The notes: generated by a model from the sequence alone, not told the origin. 64,000 nt of DNA from Ovoidimarina sp039190895 (GCA_039190895.1 JBCCXY010000001.1:62001-126000); one strand, 5' to 3'. Shown: positions 17,362-27,061, counted from the stretch's first letter. Numbers and translations: made by a program.

Positions 17362-18537
17362 ATGTCAGCCAAGATCCCCGACCCCGCCCTCGGCGAACCG
17401 TTCCTCCTGACCCCCGGCCCGCTGACAACGACCGCCGCAGTTAAGCAGGCCATGCTCAGGGACTGGGGCAGTTGGGACGACGACTTCCGCGACATGACCC
17501 GCTCGATGCGCGACCGCCTGCTCGCACAGATCGGCGATGGCGCAGACTACGACTGTGTCCCGATCCAGGGCTCCGGCTCCTACTGCGTCGAGGCGATGCT
17601 CGGCTCCTTCGTGCCCCGCGATGGCAAGGTGCTCGTCCTCGCCAACGGCGCCTACGGCTTGCGCGCAGCGAAAACGCTGGAATACCTCGGCCGCGACCTG
17701 ATGCTCCTCGACAAAGGCGATTACCTGCCCCCACGCGGCGCCGAAGTCGCGGCGATCCTCGCGAAGGACCCCGCCATCACCCACGTCCTCGCCATCCACT
17801 GCGAAACCTCCTCAGGCATTCTCAACCCCATCGAGGAAATCGCCGAAGCCACCCGCGCTGCAGGCCGCAAACTCCTGATCGACTCCATGTCCGCCTTCGG
17901 CGCCCTCCCCCTCAACGCCCCGGCCCTGAACTGCGCCGCCTTCGTGTCATCGGCGAACAAATGCATCGAAGGCATCCCTGGTTTCGGCTTCGTCATCGCC
18001 CGCAAGGATGAGATCACCGCCGCCAAGGGCAACAGCCACTCCCTCTCCCTCGACGTTCACGCGCAGTGGGACACGATGGAGAGCACCGGCCAATGGCGCT
18101 TCACCCCGCCAACCCACACCGTCGCCGCCTTCCTGCGCGCCCTCGACCTGCACGAGGCCGAAGGCGGCGCCCCCGCACGCCTCGCCCGCTACACAAGCAA
18201 CCGCGACGTCGTCGTCAAAGGCCTGCGCGCCCTTGGCTTCGAGACGCTGCTGGATGACCGCTGGCTCTCGCCCATCATCGTGACCTTCTTCTGCCCCGCC
18301 GACCCCGCCTTCAGCTTTCAGGGCTTCTACGAGGCGATGAAAGCGCGCGGGTTCATCATCTACCCGGGCAAGCTGACCGTCGTGGAAAGCTTCCGCATCG
18401 GCTGCATCGGGCAGATCGACCCGCATATCATGACCCGTGTCGTGACCGCCGCTGGCGAAGCGCTGGCCGACATGGGCGTCACCTCGGCGGCCCCACCACA
18501 AGCCGCCCTCGATGAACGTAAGAAACTTGCCGCGTGA
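17362..18537 (+). CDS. phnW: 2-aminoethylphosphonate--pyruvate transaminase
   Basis: A 391-residue class-V aminotransferase that converts 2-aminoethylphosphonate plus pyruvate to phosphonoacetaldehyde plus alanine in the cytoplasm. The PLP lysine is Lys200 in SSANKCIEG; the N-terminal LLTPGPLTTTAAVKQAMLRDWGSWD is the PhnW signature, and the IHCETSSGILNPIEEI block and SMSAFGALPL follow. Length is slightly above typical PhnW (about 370). ATG is preceded by AAGGG. It is first in the phnW-phnA-phnY operon, 10 nt ahead of phnA. Confidence 0.95.
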   Translation: MSAKIPDPALGEPFLLTPGPLTTTAAVKQAMLRDWGSWDDDFRDMTRSMRDRLLAQIGDGADYDCVPIQGSGSYCVEAMLGSFVPRDGKVLVLANGAYGLRAAKTLEYLGRDLMLLDKGDYLPPRGAEVAAILAKDPAITHVLAIHCETSSGILNPIEEIAEATRAAGRKLLIDSMSAFGALPLNAPALNCAAFVSSANKCIEGIPGFGFVIARKDEITAAKGNSHSLSLDVHAQWDTMESTGQWRFTPPTHTVAAFLRALDLHEAEGGAPARLARYTSNRDVVVKGLRALGFETLLDDRWLSPIIVTFFCPADPAFSFQGFYEAMKARGFIIYPGKLTVVESFRIGCIGQIDPHIMTRVVTAAGEALADMGVTSAAPPQAALDERKKLAA

Positions 18538-18547
18538 AGGACCCACG

Positions 18548-19801
18548 ATGAAAGACGTCACCGCAAACGACCGAACCTACCCCGCGCCCCGCACTTGCGC
18601 GATTGCCATCTGCCTGGATGGATGCGAGCCGGAATACCTCGACGTGGCCATCGCCGAGGGGCTGATGCCGCACCTCAAGCGCATCCGCGCCTCGGGAACC
18701 GACCGGCTGGCGCACTCCGTCATCCCGTCGTTCACGAACCCCAACAACCTGTCGATCGCCACGGGCCGCCCGCCCAGCGTGCACGGCATCTGCGGCAACT
18801 TCCTCTACGACCCCGACACGGGTGAGGAAGTCATGATGAACGACGTCCGCTTCCTGCGCGCGCCCACGATCTTTTCGAAGTTCTACGAGGCTGGTGCCCG
18901 CGTCGCGATGGTAACCGCCAAGGACAAACTCCGCGCCCTCCTCGGCTCTGGCCTGAAGTTCAACGAAGACCGCGCCATCGCCTTCTCGTCCGAACGCTCG
19001 GGCGACACCACTGTCGCGGAACACGGGATCGACCGCGCCAGCGACTGGCTCGGCAGACCGGTGCCCGAGGTCTACTCGGCAGACCTCTCCGAATTCGTCT
19101 TCGCCGCAGGCGTCAAGCTCCTGCGTGAATGGAATCCCGACATCATGTACCTGTCCACCACCGACTACATCCAACACAAGTTCGCCCCGAACGAGCAGGG
19201 CGCGAAGGACTTCTACGCCATGTTCGACCGCTACCTGGGAGAGCTTGACGCCATGGGCGCCGCCATTGTCATCACCGCCGATCACGGCATGAAGCCCAAG
19301 CACGACGCCGCGACCAAGGACCCCTCCGTCATCTACATGCAGGACTGGTTCGACGAGGCCCTGGGCACCGCCGCTGCCCGCGTCATCCTGCCAATCACCG
19401 ACCCCTATGTGGTGCACCACGGCGCCCTCGGCTCCTTCGCCACGGTCTATCTGCCCGACGGCGCCGACCGGGATGCGCTCGCCGCTCAAGTCGCCGCCCT
19501 GCCCCAGATGATGGAGGTGCTGACCAGAGAGCACGCCGTCGCAAAGTACCGGCTTCCCGCCGACCGGATCGGCGACCTGACCATGGTCTCGACCGAGAAC
19601 ATGACCATCGGCACCTCCGAAAACCGCCACGACCTCGCCGCCCTCGATGAGCCACTGCGCAGCCACGGCGGCCTGACCGAGCAAGAGGTCCCCTTCATCG
19701 TCAACCGCGTGATCGAGCTGCCGGGCGCCCCCACGCTCCGCAACTTCGACGCGTTCTTCTACGCCTGTACTGCCGCCGCAATCGAAGAGGTCCCCGCATG
19801 A
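18548..19801 (+). CDS. phnA: Phosphonoacetate hydrolase
   Basis: A 417-residue zinc enzyme of the alkaline phosphatase superfamily that cleaves the C-P bond of phosphonoacetate to acetate and phosphate. Visible family elements are AICLDGCEPEYLD (metal Asp), SFTNPNNLSIATGRPPSVHGICGNF (active-site Thr/Asn region), STTDYIQHKFAP and ITADHGMKPKHD (second metal site). I place the start at ATG 18548, which has AAGGA 8 nt upstream, rather than the longer in-frame start at 18512 that would overlap phnW. The stop overlaps the phnY start (ATGA). Confidence 0.95.
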   Translation: MKDVTANDRTYPAPRTCAIAICLDGCEPEYLDVAIAEGLMPHLKRIRASGTDRLAHSVIPSFTNPNNLSIATGRPPSVHGICGNFLYDPDTGEEVMMNDVRFLRAPTIFSKFYEAGARVAMVTAKDKLRALLGSGLKFNEDRAIAFSSERSGDTTVAEHGIDRASDWLGRPVPEVYSADLSEFVFAAGVKLLREWNPDIMYLSTTDYIQHKFAPNEQGAKDFYAMFDRYLGELDAMGAAIVITADHGMKPKHDAATKDPSVIYMQDWFDEALGTAAARVILPITDPYVVHHGALGSFATVYLPDGADRDALAAQVAALPQMMEVLTREHAVAKYRLPADRIGDLTMVSTENMTIGTSENRHDLAALDEPLRSHGGLTEQEVPFIVNRVIELPGAPTLRNFDAFFYACTAAAIEEVPA

Positions 19802-21252
19802 ACGAGATGACCAACCTGGACATCCGCAACGAAGGCATGCGCATCGGGGGAGAGGTCGTCTTCACCGACGCCACGATCCCCGTGCACTACCCCTACACGG
19901 ATGAGGTCGTGGGCTACGTCCCCGCAGGCGACGCCAACCACGCGCGCAAGGCGTTCGAGATCGCGGCGGCCTACCAGTCCAAGCTAACCCGCTACGAACG
20001 CAGCGAAATCCTGAAGCGCGCGGGAGAGATTATTGGTGAACGCCGTGAGTATCTGGCTAAGTGGCTGACGCTGGAACTCGGCATTTGCCACCAGCACGCG
20101 GTCTACGAGACAAAGCGCGCGCAAGACGTCTTCCAATTCGCCGCCGCCGAGGCGCTGAAAGATGATGGCGAGATTTTCTCCTGCGACCTCACCCACAACG
20201 GCAAGGCGCGCAAGATCTTCACCAAGCGCGAACCGGTGCGGGCAATTTCGGCGATCACGCCGTTCAACCACCCGCTCAACATGGTGGCCCACAAGATCGC
20301 GCCGTCCATCGCGACGAACAACTGCATGGTCTGCAAACCGACCGAGCTGACGCCACTCACCGCGATCACGCTGGCCGACATCCTCTACGAAGCGGGCCTT
20401 CCGCATGAGATGTTCCAGATTGTCACCGGCTGGCCCAAGGATATCGGCGACGAGATGGTGACGAATGAGCACGCCGATATCATCACCTTCACCGGCGGCG
20501 TCCCGGTGGGCAAACTGATCGCCAACAAGGCGGCTTACAAGCGCACCGCACTGGAACTCGGCGGGAACGATCCGCTGATCATTCTGAATGACCTTGACGA
20601 TGCCGACCTCGACAAGGCCGCGACCATCGCCGTCGCGGGCGCCACCGGCAACTCGGGCCAACGCTGCACCGCCGTCAAGCGCATCCTCGTGCAAGACAGC
20701 GTCGCCGACCGCTTTGTCCCGCTCGTGCTGGAAAAGGCCAAAGCGATCAAATTCGGCGACCCGCAAGATCCGGCCACCGAACTCGGCTGCGTCATTCATT
20801 CGGACGCGGCGGCGCTATTCGAGTCCCGCGTCCTGCAAGCCGAACAGGCTGGGGCCAACATCCTCTATCACCCGGGTCGCAAGGGTGCCCTTTTGCCGCC
20901 AATCGTGATCGACAAGGTCCCCCACGGCTCCGAACTGGTGATGGAAGAAACCTTCGGCCCCATCATCCCCATCGTCCGCGTCCCCGACGACGACGCGCAG
21001 GTGATGGCGATCTCGAACTCCACCGCCTTCGGCCTGTCCTCGGGCGTCTGCACCAACGACTTCCGCCGCATGCACGCCTTCATCGAAGGCTTGAACGTCG
21101 GCACCGTCAACATTTGGGAGCAACCCGGCTACCGGATCGAGATGTCCCCCTTCGGCGGCATCAAGGACAGCGGCAACGGCGTGAAAGAGGGCGTGATCGA
21201 AGCGATGAAGTTCTTCACCAACGTCAAGACCTTCTCCCTCCCCTGGCCCTGA
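19798..21252 (+). CDS. phnY: Phosphonoacetaldehyde dehydrogenase
   Basis: A 484-residue NAD(P)-dependent aldehyde dehydrogenase that oxidises phosphonoacetaldehyde to phosphonoacetate, linking PhnW to PhnA. The catalytic Cys is in GNSGQRCTAVKR, the general-base Glu in TALELGGNDPLI, and the Rossmann segment ITPFNHPLNMVAHKIAPSIATNN is intact. The start overlaps phnA by 4 nt, so the operon is tightly coupled. The assignment rests on family plus the phnW/phnA context; by sequence alone it would be a generic aldehyde dehydrogenase. Confidence 0.93.
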   Translation: MNEMTNLDIRNEGMRIGGEVVFTDATIPVHYPYTDEVVGYVPAGDANHARKAFEIAAAYQSKLTRYERSEILKRAGEIIGERREYLAKWLTLELGICHQHAVYETKRAQDVFQFAAAEALKDDGEIFSCDLTHNGKARKIFTKREPVRAISAITPFNHPLNMVAHKIAPSIATNNCMVCKPTELTPLTAITLADILYEAGLPHEMFQIVTGWPKDIGDEMVTNEHADIITFTGGVPVGKLIANKAAYKRTALELGGNDPLIILNDLDDADLDKAATIAVAGATGNSGQRCTAVKRILVQDSVADRFVPLVLEKAKAIKFGDPQDPATELGCVIHSDAAALFESRVLQAEQAGANILYHPGRKGALLPPIVIDKVPHGSELVMEETFGPIIPIVRVPDDDAQVMAISNSTAFGLSSGVCTNDFRRMHAFIEGLNVGTVNIWEQPGYRIEMSPFGGIKDSGNGVKEGVIEAMKFFTNVKTFSLPWP

Positions 21253-21255
21253 TCC

Positions 21256-21317
21256 GTCCGCAAAGCAGCGGACCAAAACGCAGAACAAAGTCGCCGGGCC
21301 CATCCAAGGCCCGGCGA
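21256..21317. terminator. Tandem hairpins ending phnWAY and the PHB cluster
   Basis: Two stems in the 73-bp convergent gap. GTCCGC-AAAGCA-GCGGAC (21256-21273) is followed by a perfect 10-bp stem TCGCCGGGCC / GGCCCGGCGA with a 7-nt loop (21291-21317). Further outer pairing AAACGCA/TGCGTTT supplies T-rich ends on both strands (TTGCGTTTCT on plus, CTTTGTTCTGCGTTTT on minus), so it can serve as a bidirectional terminator. Confidence 0.82.
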
Positions 21318-21325
21318 TTGCGTTT

Positions 21326-23086
21326 CTAAAGCACGTAGGTCCCCGGCGCCGCGCCCAATTCAGAGCGGACCGGCTGGCGGGCTTCGACCATCGGGCCCGA
21401 CCGCTCGTGCAGCCAGGCCTCCCATGTCGGCCACCACGATCCGTCGTGCAGCGTCGCTCCGTCAAGCCACTCCGCCGCCGGGGCCGCCAACTCGGGATTC
21501 ATGTAATGCCCGTACTTCCCCTTGCTCGGCGGGTTCACGATGCCCGCGATATGGCCGGACTCCGATACGACGAAAGTCTTGTCCTCCGAACCCATCGCCT
21601 GCACCCCGCGATAGCAATCCCGCCACGCCGCGATGTGGTCGCTTTCGCAAGTGATCGCCATCAGCGGCACGTCCACATCCGACAAGCGCAGCGTGTGGCC
21701 CAAAAGCTCAAACCCATCGTCGGCAAACCCATTCCCCTGACACAAACCGCGCAGAAACTGGACAACCATCTTCCCGGGCAGATTGGTCCCATCGCCATTC
21801 CAATACAGCAGATCGAACGCCGGGGGCGCCTCACCCAGATAATAGCTCCGCACCGCAGGCCCATAGACCAGATCGTTAGAGCGCAAAAAGCTGAACGTCC
21901 GCGCCATTATGTGTGAGCCGAGGACGCCCTTTTCCGCCACCTCGTCCTCGATATTGTCGATGAAATCGTCCTGCAGGAACGGCGTGAACTCCCCCTGCTC
22001 TGAGAAATCCGTCAGCGTCGTAAAGAATGTCGCCGACTTGACCGAGGTATCGCCCCGCTGCTTCAACAGCGACAGCGTCAGGCTCAGCGTCGTCCCCGCG
22101 ATGCAATAGCCCACGGCGTTCACCTGCGCCGTGCCGCAGTTGGTCTTCGCCTGCTCAATCGCGGTCAGAATGCCGTCTTCGATATACTGCTCCAGCCCGA
22201 CATCCGCGTCCGCCTCATTGGGGTTGAACCAACTCACCACAAACAGCGTGTAGCCCTGATCCGTGATCCACTTGATCAGGCTGTTCTTCTCCTTGAGATC
22301 GAGGATATAGAACTTGTTGATCCACGGCGGAAACAGCACAATCGGGGTCTCGTGCACCGTCTCCGTCGTCGGCGCGTACTGGATCAACTCCATGATCCGA
22401 TTGCGGAAAACGACCTCCCCCGGCGTCGTCGCGATGTTCCCGGCGACCTGAAACGCCTCCGTATCCGCAAGCCGCACAACCAGATCCCCGTCCCCGGACT
22501 CCAGATCCTCGACAAGGTTCGCCAGACCCGCGATCAACGACTCCCCATCGCTCTCAATCGCCTTCAAGAGCGCATCCGGATTGGTCGCCAGAAAGTTTGT
22601 CGGCGCCATTAGGTTCACGATCTGCTCGACGAAGAACGCAAGCCGCTGGCGATCCTTCGGCGGCAGATCATCCGCATTCGCGACCACCGAATGCAGCGCC
22701 TCGCTGTTCAGCAGATACTGCTCCTTGATCAGGTGAAACAGCGTCGCCGAATTCCACAGCGGATTGGAAAACCGCTTATCGGCACTCGGCGCATCGTCCT
22801 CATGCCCAACAAGCGTCGCCGCCTCCAGGATGTTCTGCGCCGAGCGCTGCCAGAACACCACCTGCTGCAGCATCGCATCCATCGGGTCATGCACAGCCTT
22901 CGTCCAGTAAGACAGCGCCGCCTTCTGAAACACCTCCGGATCCGGCACATTCAGGGCCGGGTTCACCCCGCGCCCGCGCGACAACGCCTGCACAAGGCGC
23001 TTTGACAGGGCGTCCAGCGTAACCACGCGCTCTGCTATGCGCTCGGCCTCTTGGTGTGGGTCCAGGGTCATCGTGTCCTCCGACAT
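21326..23086 (-). CDS. phaC: Class I poly(3-hydroxyalkanoate) synthase
   Basis: A 586-residue PHB synthase polymerising (R)-3-hydroxybutyryl-CoA at the granule surface. The lipase-like box is GYCIAG with the nucleophile at Cys328; the Asp/His partners lie in TCESDHIAAW and SGHIAGIVNPP. The N-terminal PhaC domain (QKAALSYWTKAVHDPMDAM...) is present and the length matches class I enzymes that need no PhaE/PhaR subunit. ATG has AAGGAG 7 nt upstream. Last gene of the long minus-strand cluster, 17 nt after lipA; no phasin or PhaR gene follows. Confidence 0.95.
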   Translation of the reverse strand: MSEDTMTLDPHQEAERIAERVVTLDALSKRLVQALSRGRGVNPALNVPDPEVFQKAALSYWTKAVHDPMDAMLQQVVFWQRSAQNILEAATLVGHEDDAPSADKRFSNPLWNSATLFHLIKEQYLLNSEALHSVVANADDLPPKDRQRLAFFVEQIVNLMAPTNFLATNPDALLKAIESDGESLIAGLANLVEDLESGDGDLVVRLADTEAFQVAGNIATTPGEVVFRNRIMELIQYAPTTETVHETPIVLFPPWINKFYILDLKEKNSLIKWITDQGYTLFVVSWFNPNEADADVGLEQYIEDGILTAIEQAKTNCGTAQVNAVGYCIAGTTLSLTLSLLKQRGDTSVKSATFFTTLTDFSEQGEFTPFLQDDFIDNIEDEVAEKGVLGSHIMARTFSFLRSNDLVYGPAVRSYYLGEAPPAFDLLYWNGDGTNLPGKMVVQFLRGLCQGNGFADDGFELLGHTLRLSDVDVPLMAITCESDHIAAWRDCYRGVQAMGSEDKTFVVSESGHIAGIVNPPSKGKYGHYMNPELAAPAAEWLDGATLHDGSWWPTWEAWLHERSGPMVEARQPVRSELGAAPGTYVL

Positions 23087-23103
23087 GCGGGGCTCCTTAT
23101 AGG

Positions 23104-24051
23104 TTACGGCATTGCCGTCTGTCTGGCGACCTGCAGTCGCGCGAAATCGTCGCCGGCATGGTAGGAAGAGCGGGTCAACGGCGTCGCCGACACCATCAGA
23201 AACCCCTTCCCGAACGCGGCCGTCTCGTAGCTCGCAAACTCCTCCGGAGTCACAAAGCGATCCACGCGGTGATGCTTCGGCGTCGGCTGAAGGTACTGAC
23301 CAATCGTCAGAAAATCGATGTCGGCGGCGCGCATGTCATCCATGACCTGCGTGACCTCCAGCCGCGTCTCGCCCAGCCCGACCATCATCCCGGACTTCGT
23401 GAAGATCGACGCATCCAGCTCCTTCACCCGCTGCAACAGCCGCAGCGAGTGGAAATACCGCGCCCCGGGCCGTACCTTGGGATACAGCCCCGGCACCGTC
23501 TCCATATTGTGGTTGAACACGTCAGGCCTTGCCTCAACCACCGTTTCCAGTGCCTCTGGACCACATTTCAGAAAATCTGGAGTCAGGATCTCAATCGTCG
23601 TCCCCGGCGACCGATGCCGCACCGCCCGAATGGTCTGCGCAAAATGCGCCGCACCACCGTCCTTCAGATCGTCCCGATCGACCGAGGTGATGACCACATG
23701 GTTCAGCCCCAGCTTCTGCACCGCATGCGCAACGCGCCCCGGCTCGAACGCATCCAAGCCGTCTGGCCGACCCGTAGCGATATTGCAGAACGTACAGCCG
23801 CGTGTGCAGATCTCCCCCATGATCATCATGGTCGCGTGACCCTGCGACCAGCACTCGCCCGCGTTCGGACAGGCGGCCTCTTCGCACACCGTCACCAGCC
23901 CGTTGTCCCGCATGATGCGCCGGGTCTCATCGTATTTCTCACCCCCCGGCGCGCGCACCCGGATCCAGCCGGGTTTCTTCGGCTGGGGGTTGTCCGGCCG
24001 ATGTGCCTTCTCCGGGTGCCGCTCTTCTGGGATGGTCAGATCGCGCGGCAT
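23104..24051 (-). CDS. lipA: Lipoyl synthase
   Basis: A 315-residue radical-SAM enzyme that inserts two sulphurs into octanoyl-lysine of lipoyl domains. The auxiliary-cluster cysteines are in TVCEEAACPNAGECW and the radical-SAM CxxxCxxC is CTRGCTFC; the C-terminal TPLTRSSYHAGDDFARL holds the RSSY motif. It overlaps the stop of lpd by one base. It would mature the lipoyl domains of the E2 and E3 proteins encoded just upstream, which explains its place in the operon. Confidence 0.97.
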   Translation of the reverse strand: MPRDLTIPEERHPEKAHRPDNPQPKKPGWIRVRAPGGEKYDETRRIMRDNGLVTVCEEAACPNAGECWSQGHATMMIMGEICTRGCTFCNIATGRPDGLDAFEPGRVAHAVQKLGLNHVVITSVDRDDLKDGGAAHFAQTIRAVRHRSPGTTIEILTPDFLKCGPEALETVVEARPDVFNHNMETVPGLYPKVRPGARYFHSLRLLQRVKELDASIFTKSGMMVGLGETRLEVTQVMDDMRAADIDFLTIGQYLQPTPKHHRVDRFVTPEEFASYETAAFGKGFLMVSATPLTRSSYHAGDDFARLQVARQTAMP

Positions 24052-25778
24052 CAGCGCTTCTTCTTCGGCGGCATCAGGTCGGTGATCGTGCCCTCGAACA
24101 TCTCGGCGGCGAAATTCACCGTCTCCGACAACGTCGGATGCGCATGAATCGTGTGGCCGAGGTCGGTCGCATCCGCCCCCATTTCGATGGCCAGACAGGC
24201 CTCCGCCAGCAGATCCCCAGCGTTGGTGCCCACGATGCAGGCGCCAATGACACGCTCGTCTTCCGGATCGAAGAGCAACTTCGTCACCCCCTCGGACCGC
24301 CCGTTGGACAACGCCTTCCCGGACGCGGCCCAGGGAAACACGCCCTTCTCATAGGGGATGCCCTTGGCCTTCGCATCCGTCTCCGTCACGCCGCACCAGG
24401 CGACCTCCGGATCGGTATAGGCGACCGACGGGATCAACCGCGCATCGAAATGCCGGTTCTGCCCCGCCGCCGCCTCCGCCGCGACCTTGCCCTCATGCAC
24501 CGCCTTGTGGGCGAGCATTGGCTGCCCGACGACGTCGCCGATGGCATAGATATGCATCTGCCCGGTTCGCTGCTGGCTGTCGACGGCGATGAACCCACGG
24601 TCATCCACCGCGACGCCCGCCGCCTCGGCGTTGATCAGCTTGCCGTTCGGCTTGCGCCCCACGGCCACAAGGATCTTGTCGAACGTGTCGGTCGATGCCT
24701 CGCCCTTGTCGTCCTCAAACGTCACCTTCAGCCCCTCATCCAGGGCCTCCACCGCCGTCACCTTCGTCTTCAGGAGGATGTTCTCATACCGCCCCTTGAT
24801 GCGCGTATGCAGTGGTTTGACGATGTCCTTGTCGGCGCCAGGGATGATCTGATCCATCAGCTCCACCACCGTGATATTGGAGCCGAGCGCATCATACACG
24901 CACGCCATCTCCAGCCCGATGATACCGCCGCCAAGGATCAGCATCCGGTCGGGCACGTCCTTCAGCTCCAACGCGCCGGTGCTGTCGATGATCCGGTCAT
25001 CCTCCGGGATGAACGGCAGGCTCACGGGCTCCGACCCGGCGGCGATGATGCACTGGTCGAAGCTCACCGTCGTGCCGTCGTCGATCTGCAGCATGTTGGG
25101 GCCGGTGAACGTGCCCGTTCCACGCACAACCTCAACCTTGCGGCCCTTCGACAACCCGTCGAGCCCGCCGGTCAACTGCTTCACCACGCCGTCCTTGAAT
25201 GCGCGCAGCTCATCCAGATCGATGTTCGGCTTCCCGAAGCTGACGCCATGGGCACCCATCTCTTCTGCCTCGGTGATGACCTTGGCGACATGCAGCAACG
25301 CCTTCGACGGGATACAGCCCACGTTCAGACAGACCCCGCCCAACGTCGGGTTCCGCTCCACCAGAATGACCGTCTTGCCAAGGTCCGCCGCCCGAAACGC
25401 TGCCGTGTATCCGCCAGGACCAGATCCCAGCACAACGACCTCTGCATGCTTGTCACCCGGACCCGTCGCGGTGCCAGTGGCCGCCAGCGCCTGCGGCTCT
25501 GCCGCAGCGGGTGAGGAGGGCTCGATGCCCTCCGAGACCGAGCCCGCCTCCGACGCCTCAAGCGTCAGAATGACAGACCCTTCCGAGACTGTGTCCCCCT
25601 CAGCCACCGCAATCGCGGTGATCTTTCCGGCGGCGGGGCTGGGAACCTCCATCGTCGCCTTGTCGCTTTCCAACTCGATCAGCGGGTCCTCGGCGGCCAC
25701 TGTGTCACCAACGGCCACAAGAATGCTGATCACTGGCACATCGGAGAAATCGCCGATATCAGGTACTTTGACGTCCAT
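24051..25778 (-). CDS. lpd: Dihydrolipoyl dehydrogenase (E3) with N-terminal lipoyl domain
   Basis: A 575-residue flavoprotein. Residues 1-80 form a lipoyl domain with the modified lysine in ELESDKATMEVPS; a linker leads to the FAD domain (VVLGSGPGGYTAAFRAADLG) with redox cysteines in GGVCLNVGCIPSK, then the NAD and dimer domains (HAHPTLSE). Start at ATG 25778 (MDVKVPDIGDF) because AAGGAG is 8 nt upstream; an in-frame start 21 nt earlier is less likely. E3 enzymes with their own lipoyl domain are typical of PDH clusters with homodimeric E1, as in Ralstonia. It reoxidises the lipoyl arms of the E2 product encoded 14 nt upstream. Confidence 0.95.
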   Translation of the reverse strand: MDVKVPDIGDFSDVPVISILVAVGDTVAAEDPLIELESDKATMEVPSPAAGKITAIAVAEGDTVSEGSVILTLEASEAGSVSEGIEPSSPAAAEPQALAATGTATGPGDKHAEVVVLGSGPGGYTAAFRAADLGKTVILVERNPTLGGVCLNVGCIPSKALLHVAKVITEAEEMGAHGVSFGKPNIDLDELRAFKDGVVKQLTGGLDGLSKGRKVEVVRGTGTFTGPNMLQIDDGTTVSFDQCIIAAGSEPVSLPFIPEDDRIIDSTGALELKDVPDRMLILGGGIIGLEMACVYDALGSNITVVELMDQIIPGADKDIVKPLHTRIKGRYENILLKTKVTAVEALDEGLKVTFEDDKGEASTDTFDKILVAVGRKPNGKLINAEAAGVAVDDRGFIAVDSQQRTGQMHIYAIGDVVGQPMLAHKAVHEGKVAAEAAAGQNRHFDARLIPSVAYTDPEVAWCGVTETDAKAKGIPYEKGVFPWAASGKALSNGRSEGVTKLLFDPEDERVIGACIVGTNAGDLLAEACLAIEMGADATDLGHTIHAHPTLSETVNFAAEMFEGTITDLMPPKKKR

Positions 25779-25792
25779 GGGATCTCTCCTTC

Positions 25793-27037
25793 TCACCACA
25801 TCAACTTGCGCATGTCGCCCAACAGCGTCTTGAGCGTCACGCAGAAACGCGCTGCCAACGCCCCGTCCACCGCGCGGTGGTCATAGCTCAGCGACAGTGG
25901 TTGCATCAGGCGCGGCACGAACTCCTCACCGTTCCAGACCGGAGCCATCTTCGACCGCGTGAGGCCAAGGATCGCCACCTCAGGCGCATTCACAATCGGC
26001 GTGAATGACGTCCCCCCGATCCCGCCAAGGGACGAGATCGTGAACGTCGCGCCCTGCATGTCGGGTCCCTTCAACTCACCGGCCCGAGCTTTGCCCGACA
26101 ACTCCATGAGCTCCTTGGAGATATCGACAATCCCCTTCCGGTCCGCATCCTTGATGACCGGCACAACCAGACCGTTCGGCGTGTCCGCCGCGAAGCCGAT
26201 GTTATAGAAGTCCTTCTTGATCAGCTTGTCGCCATCGGGATGGATCGAGGAATTGAACTCCCAATGCGCCTTCAGGGCCGAGACGCTGGCCTTGATCACA
26301 AAGCTCAGCAGCGTCACGCGATAGCCGTCTTCCTTGGCCATCGTGTCCATTTCCTTGCGGTACTTATCAAGGTCCGTGATGTCCGCTTCATCCTGATGCG
26401 TCACGTGCGGAACGTTCAGCCACGACCGATGCAGCGCAGGACCCGAGATCTTCTTGATCCTCGGCATCTCAACATCTTCGACCGGCCCGAACTTCGAAAA
26501 GTCGACAACCGGGATCGGCGGAATACCCATCCCCGCCTGCGCCGCCGCAGGCGCCGGGGCGGTCGTCTTCTTGAGGAACGCCGTCACGTCCTCCCGCAGA
26601 ATACGCCCTTTCCGGCCAGAGCCATTGATCTTGGAGATGTCGATCTCCAACTGCCGAGCAAACGCGCGGACCGAGGGGCTCGCATGCGCCTTCCCAAACC
26701 CGGTATCCACCGCCGGCGCAGGCGCAGGCGCCTCGGCCACGGCAGGCGCTGCCTCTTCCGCGGGCGCCTGCTCTGTGTCGGGCTTAGGCGCCGGTGCACC
26801 GCCCTCCGCCTCCACCAGCAGCACCAGGGAACCTTCCGAAACGGTATCCCCCTCGGCCACCTTCAATTCGATCACCTTCCCCGAGACGGGGCTAGGCACT
26901 TCCATCGTCGCCTTGTCGCTTTCCAGCTCCATCAGCGGGTCTTCCTCAGAGACCATGTCGCCGGGGCTGACGAGGATCGAGACGATCGGAACTTCGGTGA
27001 AATCGCCGATATCGGGGATTTTGACTTCATATGACAT
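25793..27037 (-). CDS. aceF: Dihydrolipoamide acetyltransferase, pyruvate dehydrogenase E2
   Basis: A 414-residue E2 with a single lipoyl domain (ELESDKATMEVPS near residue 43), an Ala/Pro-rich flexible linker (about 85-110), a peripheral-subunit-binding domain (ASPSVRAFARQLEIDISKINGSGRKGRILREDV) and the C-terminal catalytic core with active-site DHRAVDG. The core is shorter and the lipoyl domains fewer than in E. coli AceF (three). It transfers acetyl groups from E1 to CoA. AAAGGA precedes the ATG; aceE ends 24 nt upstream. Confidence 0.95.
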   Translation of the reverse strand: MSYEVKIPDIGDFTEVPIVSILVSPGDMVSEEDPLMELESDKATMEVPSPVSGKVIELKVAEGDTVSEGSLVLLVEAEGGAPAPKPDTEQAPAEEAAPAVAEAPAPAPAVDTGFGKAHASPSVRAFARQLEIDISKINGSGRKGRILREDVTAFLKKTTAPAPAAAQAGMGIPPIPVVDFSKFGPVEDVEMPRIKKISGPALHRSWLNVPHVTHQDEADITDLDKYRKEMDTMAKEDGYRVTLLSFVIKASVSALKAHWEFNSSIHPDGDKLIKKDFYNIGFAADTPNGLVVPVIKDADRKGIVDISKELMELSGKARAGELKGPDMQGATFTISSLGGIGGTSFTPIVNAPEVAILGLTRSKMAPVWNGEEFVPRLMQPLSLSYDHRAVDGALAARFCVTLKTLLGDMRKLMW

Positions 27038-27061
27038 GGGTTTGGTCCTTTCTCCCCGGGG

